Assembly: GCA_012728855.1 (NCBI GenBank)
Contig: JAAYEH010000299.1
Span: forward strand, 1 to 37,066
Reading direction: 5' to 3'
Length of the DNA stretch: 37,066 bases
DNA from: Rhodopirellula sp.
Lineage (GTDB): Bacteria > Planctomycetota > Planctomycetia > Pirellulales > Thermoguttaceae
The position numbers were made by a program, and so were the translations under genes. The notes below the pieces were generated by a model. That model worked only from the letters and a program-made list of their open reading frames with translations. It ran no database searches and was not told the origin of the DNA. Positions 7,212 to 15,522 of this stretch are shown here, piece after piece; the first letter of the stretch is position 1, and each line of letters starts with the position of its first letter.

Positions 7212-8388
7212 TCCATACTCCTCTCAAATAGCATCCCCAACCTTGCCGAAGATCGAGTTCTTCGTCGGCCAGGGACAACGGTTCGTTCTCAAGATCACCG
7301 TCCAGATAATAGACGCTGCCGGCGGGCGCCGCGAAACGGCTCGGTTTCGGGCCGCCGCGAGCGAGATCCCATCCGCTCACCGCAACCGATCCGGCCACGG
7401 CGGCCGCGAGCAACCGGCCGCTGAAGACGCCCGGCATCCAACCGGCTTGGAACGCGCAGGGCGTGGTCAACACGGCCAAGACGTTGCGGCGCGAAGGCGA
7501 AGGTCGGCAGTCGAGCGAGCCCCAATCCAGTGGCGCGTCGAGGCGGCGGATCGACGCCCGCCTCCCCTCACCGCCCAGTGAAAGCGTGCGGATTGCGTCC
7601 AGAGCATCCGGAGGCGATCCCTCAGGCAAGACGGTCTCGCAGTACAAGACCACCTGGCAGTCGCCGGCGAGATCTCGCCGCAGCGAGAGAAAGCTGGCGG
7701 TGTAGATCAAAGACTCCGCCGCCGACAGGGCCAGCGGATCGATCCCGATCCCGGTGCGATGGTCGAAAGCGAAAAGATCCTCCGCATCGACGCAGGTGTC
7801 GGCCGGCACATCCTCGTCGGCGAGAAACGCCCGCATCCCCGCCGCCGTGAGAAAGCCTTTGGCCGGCTCGGTCGCCGCGGTTTCCCGATGCCAGAGCGGT
7901 CGCAATCGCGAATCGCCGATCTTGCGAGTCCGCTCCCAGCCGGGCAGCGATTCCCGCGAAGCAAGGGGTTTGAGCCGCACGAGCCGTTTCGACTTCTCTT
8001 TCTTGAGTTGGTGGAGCGACGAGGGCATCGGAAAGAGCAGTTCCGCATCGCGCGTGGAAACGCTTTTCAGCGGCACGCGGGCGAACCAGGGGCCGCGCAC
8101 GCGTGTCTCGGCGATCCAACTGGGCAATCCCATCGCTTCGAGGGCTTGCGGAAAAGAGTCGCCGTTCCCGCGGACGCGCCCTGCCAGCTCATGGAAGCTG
8201 CATTGGTGCGAGTCGAGCAGCGCGGTCCAGACGGCGCCTGCCAGCGTTTGCGGCAAGGCGGCCGTAAGACTCTCCCCACGCGATGAGGTGCCGAAGGGGC
8301 GGCCGTCCCGAAAGAACAGCAGGTCCAGCGGCTCCAAAAGCAGGCCGACGGTCGTTGTGCCGGCGGCGATCGTGGCAGTAGCATTCAT
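7189..8388 (-). CDS. cmr3: Cmr3, crRNA 5'-tag-binding subunit
   Basis: A 399-residue RAMP protein. The N-terminal block EPLDLLFFRDGRPFG (residues 19-33) followed by TAALPQTLAGAVWTALL is diagnostic for Cmr3, which binds the 5' tag of crRNA beside Cas10 and anchors the base of the complex. The C-terminal part contains GWDLARGGPKPSRFAAPAG, a Cmr3-like glycine-rich segment, and ends in an acidic tail. The ATG at 8388 overlaps the cmr2 stop codon (ATGA), so the two are translationally coupled; the longer frame upstream would only add residues inside cmr2. Length is in the usual range for the family. Confidence 0.92.
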   Translation of the reverse strand: MNATATIAAGTTTVGLLLEPLDLLFFRDGRPFGTSSRGESLTAALPQTLAGAVWTALLDSHQCSFHELAGRVRGNGDSFPQALEAMGLPSWIAETRVRGPWFARVPLKSVSTRDAELLFPMPSSLHQLKKEKSKRLVRLKPLASRESLPGWERTRKIGDSRLRPLWHRETAATEPAKGFLTAAGMRAFLADEDVPADTCVDAEDLFAFDHRTGIGIDPLALSAAESLIYTASFLSLRRDLAGDCQVVLYCETVLPEGSPPDALDAIRTLSLGGEGRRASIRRLDAPLDWGSLDCRPSPSRRNVLAVLTTPCAFQAGWMPGVFSGRLLAAAVAGSVAVSGWDLARGGPKPSRFAAPAGSVYYLDGDLENEPLSLADEELDLRQGWGCYLRGVWNDDDDRR

Positions 8389-11009
8389 GCGTCGGTACCT
8401 CGCGCCAGGAACGAAGCCGTTTGGCAAAGAGTAATGAACCCCTCCAAGGCGTCGCCGATATCCTGGAATCGCGGCGACCCGTCGGGTTTTTCGTACGATC
8501 GGTAGCTCCGGAAGGCCGCAACCAGCTCCTCGCCGGCCTTGTCGCCCGATCCGTCATCGAAGAGTGTTCGAGTCTCTCGCTCGCAGCGGTTCATCTGGCG
8601 GCGGATCTCCGCTTCCATGGCCTCCGGCTTGAGTCCCCGCAGGGTCACCAGCGACGAGCGCAAGTGGTAGGCCCAGCGGTCCGAAGCGCTGTTCTGAAAG
8701 GCGTCGGTCCAGCGGTTGACAGTCGCTGAGAAGGGCCAAGGACAGAGCGCCGAGGCATGTTCGCCCGAGCGACGGCAGGCGGCAATTCGCAGGGTGTCGC
8801 GCCCGGATCGCTTGGCCCCCTGCTCGGCGTCGCGCGCCGCCTTCAAGGCGAATCTTAGGTCTTCCTTGTGATGCACCACGGCCAGCCCCGCGCTGAGCGT
8901 GGCGCGCGGCCCCATTAGCAGACGCCGTTGCCCGGCCCGATCGACCTGCCACGGCCTGCGATAGGTCTCTTGCAGCTCGTGGGCACAACGAATCGCTCCG
9001 GCCGTTGGTAGCAAGGCCAGCACATCATCGCCGCCGGCATAAATCAAGGTTCCCCGGTGGCGAGTGACGATTTCCGGCACGAAGCAGAGGGCGAAATTCG
9101 CCAGCGCTTCGCTGATCGCCGCATGCAACGCCGGGGTGACCGGCCGCCGCGCGTCCAAGCCGGCAGCAGCCTCCGGGAACTGCTCGAAATACTCCCGCAC
9201 CTGCGGATGCAAAACGTCGCGTACCTGCGGAGACTTCTTGCCCGAGAGCCATTCGCCCAGACTGTCGCCATCCATCATCAGCACGCCGTAGTAGACGGGC
9301 GGTGCGCCAAGTTCGGGATCCTTGCGTGCGGCGCAGATCTGCCGCCATACCTCCGGCGGACACTTCTCGTCGTCTCCGGCCGCCTTTTGACCGGAGGCGT
9401 GCAACCATTGACCGCTCCACTGGTCGAATCGGTCGCGGACCCTTTGCGGATCGAGCCAATCGAACCCCTTGGCACGAGCCCGCTGGAGCCAGGACGCGGC
9501 GGCAATGGTCGCCGTGTCGTCAAACCGCAACTGGCGTGGATCGGCCAGTTCCAGTTCTTGGCAAAAACTTGCCGGGCCAGCAAATCGCTTCACTAACGCC
9601 ACCGCGCCGAGCTGCTCGCCGGCGCGGACGCGAACGCCTCCGATCTGCACGTCAGCTACGACCTGTTTCCAGAAACGGGCGGCGTCGGCAGATTCAGGCG
9701 GCCCCATCTGCTCCACCGTTCCCATCATGCTGCACTTGGCCGCCGTCCATTCACGCTCTTCCACGTCGGCCGCAGGCGGCACATGGCGGATCCCCTTGTC
9801 CGCTTCCAGCAAGCGAGCCGACAACTCCAGCCGAAACTGCCATTGGCCGGCGCTTCGTTGCGAGTAGCTTACGCGATGGCCTTCCGGTATCGAAGTCTCC
9901 AGCTTCCTGACGTTCGCCGCGTCGGGAAAGGCGTCATCGAATGGTTTGCCACCGCCTACGAGCCTCGCCAGAACCGCGTCGTCGCACTGACGCCACGGCA
10001 GCAAACTGGTTCGCAAATCGAAGAATCCGTCAATTTGCCCCTGCCAGTGCCGATCCCAGTCAGCGTCCCAGTTGGACAGCCGCGCGTCCAATTCCCCGTG
10101 TACGGCCGCGGCCATCTCGCGCCACGCTTCGGCCGCCGCCCCGCGGCAGGCATCGGCCAGTTGACCCGCTTGGCTACCCGATTCGCCCCAGGGGACCATT
10201 GCCACGAAGCGGTTGGGAATACACGGCATCTTGCGAGCGAACACGCCGGCAAGATTGATTTTGCCGCGTAATCCCGGCTGCCGGCAAAGCCACAGATCCA
10301 GCAGGGGAATACCCCGCAGCGATGGGTAGATCAGTGCCGTCGGTCCTAATTCGCCAACGACCGGCAACATGGCTCGAAACGTCAGCCAGGAGAGAATCAT
10401 GCTGCCGGTCCACAGGTCGCGGACGGTTCTTGCCGTGGCGATGAACGATTGCACCGGACCGATCGAAAAGCACAAAAAGGCGCCGCCTTGCGAGTCGCCG
10501 AGCACCTGGTGCAATCCGGCGGTGGTGTCCAGGTGCTGCCAGATGGTGTGATCGGGAACCCGCGTGTCGGCAGGCAGGCAGCCATAAACAGGCCGCACTG
10601 TCGCCAGCCGCTCGGGCAACATTCGCCACAGCACCAGGAAGCGGCTCACGGGGTCGTCTACTCCGTCGAGCAACTCCTCGATGGCCGAGAGAATTTCGTT
10701 TTCGCGCAAGTCGCGCTGGCGATGGATCGGATCTTCGTCAGCGTTGTCCCCGGAGAGGGGATGAAGGAGTCGCAGTTGATCCGCCCCGACAACCGTCCTC
10801 GCATCGGCTTCCCAGCGTGGCATCGGCAGACGCTCCGTGGCCGACGCCATCTGATCTGCGTAGTTCTGCTGCAACATCGACGGCTCAACAGGCGACCGCA
10901 AAGCACTCGACAAATATCGGCATGCCCGGCCGACATGCCGCTGGATATCCAGGGCTTTATCAGGAGGATCATGCAGCCAGGCAATCAACAGATCCTGCGC
11001 GTCGTTCAT
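8385..11009 (-). CDS. cmr2: Cmr2 (Cas10), signature subunit with cyclic oligoadenylate synthase motif
   Basis: An 874-residue Cas10 of the Cmr2 type, the large subunit of type III-B complexes. The palm domain has the intact cyclase motif YAGGDD (GGDD at 659-662), and MMDGDSLGEWL around 578-588 belongs to the first palm domain; these argue for ATP conversion to cyclic oligoadenylate on target RNA binding. The N-terminus has WLHDPPDKAL with His13-Asp14, the position of the HD nuclease pair in Cmr2 proteins, so DNA cleavage is possible though often weak in this subtype. The start has AGGAG eight bases upstream. It is the first gene of the operon. Substrate and ring size are not readable, but the neighbouring Card1-like and Csx3 proteins point to cyclic tetra-adenylate. 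Confidence 0.95.
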   Translation of the reverse strand: MNDAQDLLIAWLHDPPDKALDIQRHVGRACRYLSSALRSPVEPSMLQQNYADQMASATERLPMPRWEADARTVVGADQLRLLHPLSGDNADEDPIHRQRDLRENEILSAIEELLDGVDDPVSRFLVLWRMLPERLATVRPVYGCLPADTRVPDHTIWQHLDTTAGLHQVLGDSQGGAFLCFSIGPVQSFIATARTVRDLWTGSMILSWLTFRAMLPVVGELGPTALIYPSLRGIPLLDLWLCRQPGLRGKINLAGVFARKMPCIPNRFVAMVPWGESGSQAGQLADACRGAAAEAWREMAAAVHGELDARLSNWDADWDRHWQGQIDGFFDLRTSLLPWRQCDDAVLARLVGGGKPFDDAFPDAANVRKLETSIPEGHRVSYSQRSAGQWQFRLELSARLLEADKGIRHVPPAADVEEREWTAAKCSMMGTVEQMGPPESADAARFWKQVVADVQIGGVRVRAGEQLGAVALVKRFAGPASFCQELELADPRQLRFDDTATIAAASWLQRARAKGFDWLDPQRVRDRFDQWSGQWLHASGQKAAGDDEKCPPEVWRQICAARKDPELGAPPVYYGVLMMDGDSLGEWLSGKKSPQVRDVLHPQVREYFEQFPEAAAGLDARRPVTPALHAAISEALANFALCFVPEIVTRHRGTLIYAGGDDVLALLPTAGAIRCAHELQETYRRPWQVDRAGQRRLLMGPRATLSAGLAVVHHKEDLRFALKAARDAEQGAKRSGRDTLRIAACRRSGEHASALCPWPFSATVNRWTDAFQNSASDRWAYHLRSSLVTLRGLKPEAMEAEIRRQMNRCERETRTLFDDGSGDKAGEELVAAFRSYRSYEKPDGSPRFQDIGDALEGFITLCQTASFLARGTDA

Positions 11010-11333
11010 GGCCGTGCTCCTTGGATTCGCCCCTGCCGAAGCCGCGGGGCATCTTCCGATATCTCAATCCCCATCCGCTTCGTGTACCATCGAAGAACAC
11101 TCCGAACATACACCGCCGCCGCTCTTTCGCAAGTGTTTGTCCCCCCTATTGCGTCGATTTTTTTCCACGAGTTTTTTTGACAGCCCCGAGGGCTGCAAGA
11201 TCGGGGGGCTGCGCAAACTCTAGCCACCCCCCCGCGCCAAAGTTGTTCGCGCAATGCCCCGAGGTGACAAGTCAGAGGCTATGTCCGTAACGTCTACGAT
11301 TGGTGCAAGGAACATTGGGGGGCGACCCTCTTT
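11010..11333. other. Leader region of the Cmr operon, no gene seen
   Basis: About 320 bases upstream of cmr2 without a credible reading frame. On the minus strand it holds the ribosome binding site AAGGAG just before cmr2, A-rich runs at 11158-11175 and a possible weak promoter (TTGCGA at 11127-11132, TATGTT at 11105-11110, 16 bases apart). A CAGCCCCGAGGGCTG hairpin occurs near 11178. No CRISPR repeats are present here. The promoter is a guess from spacing only. Confidence 0.3.
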
Positions 11334-11433
11334 AGAGCCTATCCCAAAACCGCCGGGGACTGGCTCATTTTGCGGAGTCTTCGGAGCAAAATGTGCCTGT
11401 CCCCCTCTCCGCCAAGGTTTTGGGATAGGCTCT
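11334..11433. repeat. Nested composite inverted repeat, copy 1
   Basis: Outer arms of 18 bases (11334-11351 and 11416-11433) are perfect reverse complements, built on AGAGCCTATCCC. Inside lie inner arms 11355-11373 (GGGGACTGGCTCATTTTGC) and 11386-11404 (GCAAAATGTGCCTGTCCCC), which pair at 17 of 19 positions. Related copies are at 13171-13246 and 17675-17775. A MITE-like mobile palindrome is the likely nature. Confidence 0.85.
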
Positions 11434-11436
11434 TAG

Positions 11437-11721
11437 TCAACACAAACTCGCCTTCGCATGGTCGGCGAAAGTGAGATTGGCCTCGGCCGTGAGAAAACAG
11501 TCGCTTCGGGCGGACAGCCACTCGCGGCATCGCGCCACGCCCGCGCGGAGTTCGGCCGCCGCGACTGCGAAGCGGCCCGCCGCGTAGAGCAGTAGTTCGT
11601 CGTCGAGCCGGTCCAGCAGGCCGCAAGCCCACGCTGTTCGCCGCCGCCGGGTCAGCCGGCGCTCGGCCGTCGCATGGCCAAGGTTGTGGTATCCAAAGGA
11701 GACTCGTCGGCGGCTTTCCGC
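11437..11721 (-). pseudogene. Gene remnant, C-terminal part of an unknown protein
   Basis: Reading from an in-frame TAG at 11722-11724 to a TGA at 11437-11439 gives about 94 residues that look protein-like: RRRTAWACGLLDRLDDELL, then AAELRAGVARCREWLSARS and LTAEANLTFADHAKASLC. Alternating hydrophobic and charged residues suggest real helices. There is no start codon in a sensible place, and the frame is bounded by a nested repeat at one end and a stop at the other. I read it as the tail of a gene broken by rearrangement. The family is unknown to me. Confidence 0.3.
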
Positions 11722-11976
11722 CTACGCATCGGTTACCGCCACACCAGCAACCAAACGACTCGCTCCTGAGTGCCACGCATGGGTTCACCGACCGAACTCC
11801 TTCGCCAGGCTCCTCTTCCGTCCCGACTTCCATCGAACTCGCCCCCTTGGCCCCAAAAAAAACTCTTGCAAACACGCGCCGCACCCGCTATCCTGGACAA
11901 GCACTAGTGAACACATGTACCCTTACAGAGCCCTATTGCCACACCCCAGCCCCCCGTGACCAACAACAAATGACAA

Positions 11977-12591
11977 ATGACAAACACCAGAAAAAAATCG
12001 AAAAAGAACCCTCGCCCTCGGCCCGGCCTCCCCGAACCCGGCGACGACGCGCCGTACTGGCTCCCGACCGGCAGCCTCTGGCACGATCTATCTCCGGCCA
12101 TCAAAAAAGCGGTCCACCAAATCCTCGTCCCCCTCTGGAAACGGATCGTCTTGGAGGCTCAGGACGACCTCGAACAAGCGGCCGGGGCGACGCTCGTGCA
12201 TCTGATGTGGCTCGAACTCTGCGATCAGGCCCACATCGGCGCCGTCGTCGGCACCCGCGACTCGATCGTTGCCATCAGGGCCAATCCCGATGCGATGGTT
12301 GCCCGGCACCTGAATCTGGTCTCCGCCAAGAACCAGACCTGGGCCCTCCTTGCCCGCCAACGCATGGCCCGCGAAGTCCTCGCCCGGGTTGATGGCTCCC
12401 TGCCTCCACCCCGCACCAGCGGCCCACCCGCATTGCCGTTGATCACCGATCGGCAATCCATCGCGGCCCTCGATGTTCCCAACCGGCCGTCGCCACATGC
12501 CGCGCCCGCCGATTCGCGCCAGGACGACCACTGGCCCTCCATCCCCTTCACACCTGTGGAACACACCCATGACAACCAAGCGAAAACCTGA
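11977..12591 (+). CDS. Hypothetical protein, first of an overlapping pair
   Basis: A 204-residue protein of unknown family. The N-terminus is very basic (KKSKKNPRPRPG), then a folded-looking core at about 25-135 with GSLWHDLSPAIKKAVHQIL and LWKRIVLEAQDDLEQAAG, both likely amphipathic helices, and a Pro/Ser/His-rich tail. No signal peptide or membrane segment. The basic N-terminus would fit nucleic-acid binding, but nothing stronger supports that. Upstream of the start is a short tandem ACAAATG motif, so the ATG choice (11977) rests only on frame. It overlaps the next gene by 23 bases, so the two are probably made together. The surroundings are repeat-rich, consistent with an accessory cassette. 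Confidence 0.55.
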   Translation: MTNTRKKSKKNPRPRPGLPEPGDDAPYWLPTGSLWHDLSPAIKKAVHQILVPLWKRIVLEAQDDLEQAAGATLVHLMWLELCDQAHIGAVVGTRDSIVAIRANPDAMVARHLNLVSAKNQTWALLARQRMAREVLARVDGSLPPPRTSGPPALPLITDRQSIAALDVPNRPSPHAAPADSRQDDHWPSIPFTPVEHTHDNQAKT

Positions 12592-13060
12592 AGCGATCCA
12601 CCCGGAAGAATGTGGAGCCCAAAGTGCCTCCGTTCTGAGAAATCCGCAACTTGGGCACCACACACCGGCAGCGATCCAATCTGCCCGCATGTCGCACCGG
12701 GCGATTCACCTCATCACCTCGCGGCCGGACATCTTCGCCCGCCAGGGTTCGGTCCGTCCACGATGCCGAGGCGCCGTGGCGCGAAAGCGGGGCCCATACT
12801 ACGACCTGATCTGGCGACAAAACGGCCACCGCCACGTGGTCTATCTCGGCCCCGAGGGTCCGCTCGTCGAAGAAGTCCGCCACATCCTGCAAACCCTGCA
12901 ATTGCCTCTCCGTCGACACCGCGCCTATGTCCAACTCCAGCGTTCCATCCGCTCCGCCCTGCAAGGCCACAAGGCCCAACTCGATCGCCAGCTCCGAAAG
13001 CGAGGGCTCTTTCTCAACGGCTATCAGGTCCGTGGCTGGCGCGGCGCCGTGCCGCGCTGA
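12569..13060 (+). CDS. Hypothetical protein resembling the DUF6788 type
   Basis: A 163-residue protein. Residues about 65-95 carry RKRGPYYDLIWRQNGHRHVV followed by YLGP, a pattern (GPYY, a short strand, then a Y-L-G turn) that I associate with small DUF6788-like proteins found near mobile elements; the rest is Arg/Gln/His-rich helix, with QLDRQLRKRGLFLNGYQ near the end. The function of that family is unknown. The ATG at 12569 lies inside the end of the previous gene; longer frames upstream read the same DNA as Pro/Arg-rich noise. A composite inverted repeat follows about 110 bases downstream. The family assignment is from memory of the motif and is tentative. Confidence 0.5.
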   Translation: MTTKRKPEAIHPEECGAQSASVLRNPQLGHHTPAAIQSARMSHRAIHLITSRPDIFARQGSVRPRCRGAVARKRGPYYDLIWRQNGHRHVVYLGPEGPLVEEVRHILQTLQLPLRRHRAYVQLQRSIRSALQGHKAQLDRQLRKRGLFLNGYQVRGWRGAVPR

Positions 13061-13170
13061 CCCTTCCACGAGGCCCCCGCCTCAACCGTGACCTGTCCGC
13101 TCGACGACGGTTGTCCCGATCGGTTATATTGGCTCTCAGTTCTCCATCGGCGACCGTTCCCGGGGCGGAT

Positions 13171-13246
13171 GGGGACTGGTCCATTTTTCGGCCGGTTGAT
13201 CGGTTTTGGCGGTAAAGACGCTCCCCGAAAACATGGACCTGTCCCC
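13171..13246. repeat. Composite inverted repeat, copy 2
   Basis: Left arm 13171-13191 (GGGGACTGGTCCATTTTTCGG) and right arm 13225-13246 (CCGAAAACATGGACC followed by TGTCCCC) pair apart from one bulge and one mismatch. The GGGGACTGG/CCTGTCCCC ends match copies 1 and 3, but no outer arms are evident. It lies in the 259-base gap 13061-13319, which otherwise shows nothing clear. Confidence 0.8.
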
Positions 13247-13319
13247 CTGCTTTCCGCCCCGTACACGGTTACCTCCATCGTTACTGTCCCACATCCTCAC
13301 CACGAGCGAGCGTCAAACC

Positions 13320-14654
13320 ATGAGAACCCCTGCGAAAACGACCCGGCGGAAATTCCTGGAGCGTTCTGCGGGCATCGCCTCGGCAGCGCTGGCCGTTCCC
13401 TACTTCGTGCCGGCATCGGCGCTCGGCAAGGAGGGGCGAATCGCACCGAGCGAGCGCATCACGCTCGGATCGATCGGCGTCGGCTCCATGGGCCGAGGCG
13501 ACATGAAGGGGTTGATGCAGGACGAAGGGGCGCAGATCGTCGCCGTCTGCGACGTGTTTGAGGATCGCCGCGAGGCGGCAAAGAAGGTCGCCGAAGAACG
13601 TTACGGCAGCGGAAGCTGTGCGGCGTACAACGACTTCCGGGATTTGCTGGCCCGCAAGGACATCGATGCGGTCTCGATCACCACGCAGGACCATTGGCAT
13701 GCTTTGATCGCCGTCGCGGCAGCCAAGGCGGGCAAGGATATCTACTGCCAGAAACCGCTCGGCACGACCGTCGAAGAGTCGCAGGCCATCCGCGACGCGG
13801 TGCGCCGCTGCAATCGCGTCTTTCAGACCGGCACCCAGCAACGGTCCGATCGCAGTTTTCGTTTCGCCTGTGAGCTGGCGCGGAACGGTTACCTGGGCAA
13901 GATTCACACCATCGAGGTGGCCGCCCCGGGGCCGATGTACCAACGAAAGTACCAGAAGCCGACGACGCCCGAGCCGATACCTGCCGGCTTCGATTTCGAG
14001 ATGTACCACGGACCAGCCAAGGCGAGGCCTTACAACGGCGGCCTCTGGGCGTGGCCCGACTGGTACCTCATCCGCGACTACTGCGTCGGCTTCATCGTCA
14101 ACTGGGGCGTTCACCATCTCGACATCGCCAACTGGGGATGCCCGCTGGTCACCGCCGAGCCTTGCGAGTTGCAGTTCAAGGGAAGCTACCGCAGTGACGG
14201 CCTGACCGACAACATCAACGACTGGACCGGCGAGTTCCGCTTTCCAGGCGGGCTGCGGATGACCTACAGCGACACCGGCAATCCCAACGAGCAGGGCTGC
14301 AAATTCATCGGCGACGAGGGATGGGTCCACGTCAACCGCGCCAGAACCACGACGGAGCCCAAGTCGCTCCGCGAGATCGAGATTCAAGCCGGCAAGATCG
14401 ATCTGGCCGCCGGCGCCACGGGAAGCCATTACCAGAATTTTCTACAATGCGTCCGTAGCCGCAAGGATCCGATCGCGCCGGTCGAGGCCGGCCATCAGGC
14501 CAGCTACCTCGGCATGATTGCGGAAATCTCCATCAAGTTGGGTCGCTCCCTTCGCTGGGATCCGAAGACGGAGACTTTTTCCGACGATGCCGAGGCAAAC
14601 GCTTTATTGTCGGCGCCGATGCGCAGCCCCTGGAAACTTGGGGAAAACGCCTGA
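13320..14654 (+). CDS. Gfo/Idh/MocA-family oxidoreductase, Tat-exported
   Basis: A 444-residue protein with a twin-arginine leader at its start: TTRRKFLERSAG, then a hydrophobic stretch and an Ala-rich end, predicting folded export. The NAD-binding fold follows, with GSIGVGSMGRGD and AVCDVFEDRREA; the catalytic-region motif KDIYCQKPLGTTVEES matches the conserved E/QKP of this family, and GVHHLDIANWG carries the usual HxxD motif. Members oxidise or isomerise sugars and related polyols with NAD(P); planctomycetes carry many, thought to act on complex carbohydrates. Substrate is unknown. The ATG was chosen to include the Tat motif; a weak GAGCG precedes it. It stands alone between a repeat and a disrupted gene. 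Confidence 0.9.
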   Translation: MRTPAKTTRRKFLERSAGIASAALAVPYFVPASALGKEGRIAPSERITLGSIGVGSMGRGDMKGLMQDEGAQIVAVCDVFEDRREAAKKVAEERYGSGSCAAYNDFRDLLARKDIDAVSITTQDHWHALIAVAAAKAGKDIYCQKPLGTTVEESQAIRDAVRRCNRVFQTGTQQRSDRSFRFACELARNGYLGKIHTIEVAAPGPMYQRKYQKPTTPEPIPAGFDFEMYHGPAKARPYNGGLWAWPDWYLIRDYCVGFIVNWGVHHLDIANWGCPLVTAEPCELQFKGSYRSDGLTDNINDWTGEFRFPGGLRMTYSDTGNPNEQGCKFIGDEGWVHVNRARTTTEPKSLREIEIQAGKIDLAAGATGSHYQNFLQCVRSRKDPIAPVEAGHQASYLGMIAEISIKLGRSLRWDPKTETFSDDAEANALLSAPMRSPWKLGENA

Positions 14655-14746
14655 CGCTTGTCTCCGCCGTGCGGCTGCTGGAACCGCTACGTCCGGCAGC
14701 CTGCACCGCGGGCTATCAACGCACGCCCACCGAAGGAGTTGCCTCC

Positions 14747-15055
14747 ATGGCCCGTTATGTCGGCTTGCTTTTGGTTCTGCTGTTGCCCGGAGTGCTTCAG
14801 GCGGCGGAGAGGATGACCGAATTCACCATGCCCAAGCCACCCGGACCACACTGCCCCGTGTCGGCGGAGCAACTCAAGGAAGTCGAGAGTTACCGAGCGG
14901 ACCGGCCTCTCGTCGGTACCCACTTCTTCTATTGGTATGACATGGAATCGAAGGCCCACTTCGTCAACCACGATGGGAGCGATGCGCTCACCGACCCATC
15001 TTCGCCGCAAAGATTCACCGTCAATTGCCGCTTGTGCTGGTCGATACCGAGATAG
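14747..15055 (+). pseudogene. Truncated secreted-protein gene, possibly DUF5010/GH99-like
   Basis: The first ~83 residues look genuine: a signal peptide (MARYVGLLLVLLLPGVLQAA) and then LVGTHFFYWYDMESKAHFVN and HDGSDALTD, a sequence style I associate with N-termini of secreted glycoside-hydrolase-like proteins of the DUF5010/GH99-like kind. From about 14995 the reading continues into an antisense scrap of an IS110 transposase and stops at 15055, giving only 102 residues where several hundred are expected. GAAGGAG sits upstream of the ATG. The rest of the gene is absent. The enzyme-family link is tentative; the truncation itself is clear from the junction. Confidence 0.7.
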
Positions 15056-15135
15056 AGCATTCCGAGGTCTCCTGGAAAGAGTAAACTTGGGTGCAAACAA
15101 TGGGCTCCCAAGCATACTTTTCTTGGAGACCTCGG
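14995..15135 (-). mobile_element. IS110-family element remnant (5' end only)
   Basis: On the minus strand an ATG at 15060 begins MLYLGIDQHKRQLTVNL, the conserved first residues of IS110-type DEDD transposases including the catalytic Asp of the GIDxHK motif. The homology ends after about 22 residues at 14995, where it meets the truncated gene. Upstream of the ATG, 15061-15135 is non-coding and holds an inverted repeat, CCGAGGTCTCC (15062-15072) with GGAGACCTCGG (15125-15135). In IS110 elements the non-coding end beside the transposase start specifies the bridge RNA, so this may be its relic. No other part of the element is seen. Confidence 0.65.
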
Positions 15136-15216
15136 CTCTTTCATGGTACTTGGAACTATGCGCGTGCCGGGTCGTGAGTGATTCGAGAAAACTTCGTGGC
15201 AGAAATCCCCCTCTTG

Positions 15217-15522
15217 CTATTTCCCCCGCACCAAAAAGTCCACGGTTCTTTTCGCCAACACATCCGCGTCGATTCCACGAATAAGAAACCGTTTCTGCTG
15301 AGAAGTCTCCCCCGCGATCAGCTCGATCTGCGACTTACGCAGCGACAAGGCGTCGCACAGAACCGCGATGACGGCCTTGTTCGCCTTACCTTTCTCGGCG
15401 ATTTGTGTCACGCAGACCTTGAGCATGCCCTCCTGAATTCCACGAACCTCGTTGCGGCGGCTGCCGGGCTGGGCACGGACGAAAAGAATCACCCCATCGG
15501 GATGCGGCTCCCAAGCGATCAT
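15217..15522 (-). CDS. yggU: YggU/DUF167-family protein
   Basis: A 101-residue protein of the DUF167 family. FVRAQPGSRRNEV at residues 14-26, then LKVCVTQIAEKGKANKAVI (34-52) and SQIELIAGETSQQKRFLIRG are the recognised blocks, including the conserved GKAN turn. The biochemical role is unknown. In many bacteria the gene sits beside yggS, as here: its ATG overlaps the yggS stop codon (ATGA at 15519-15522), so translation is coupled. The length is normal for the family. Confidence 0.92.
   Translation of the reverse strand: MIAWEPHPDGVILFVRAQPGSRRNEVRGIQEGMLKVCVTQIAEKGKANKAVIAVLCDALSLRKSQIELIAGETSQQKRFLIRGIDADVLAKRTVDFLVRGK

Noticed and set aside
11174..11182. TTGACA at about 11177 as a promoter for rightward transcription
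   Set aside because: No -10 element at a proper distance and no gene close downstream on that strand.
11339..11884. 181-residue minus-strand frame beside the nested repeat
   Set aside because: It is Arg/Pro-rich and runs through the palindrome; a different frame on the same strand (11437-11721) is more protein-like.
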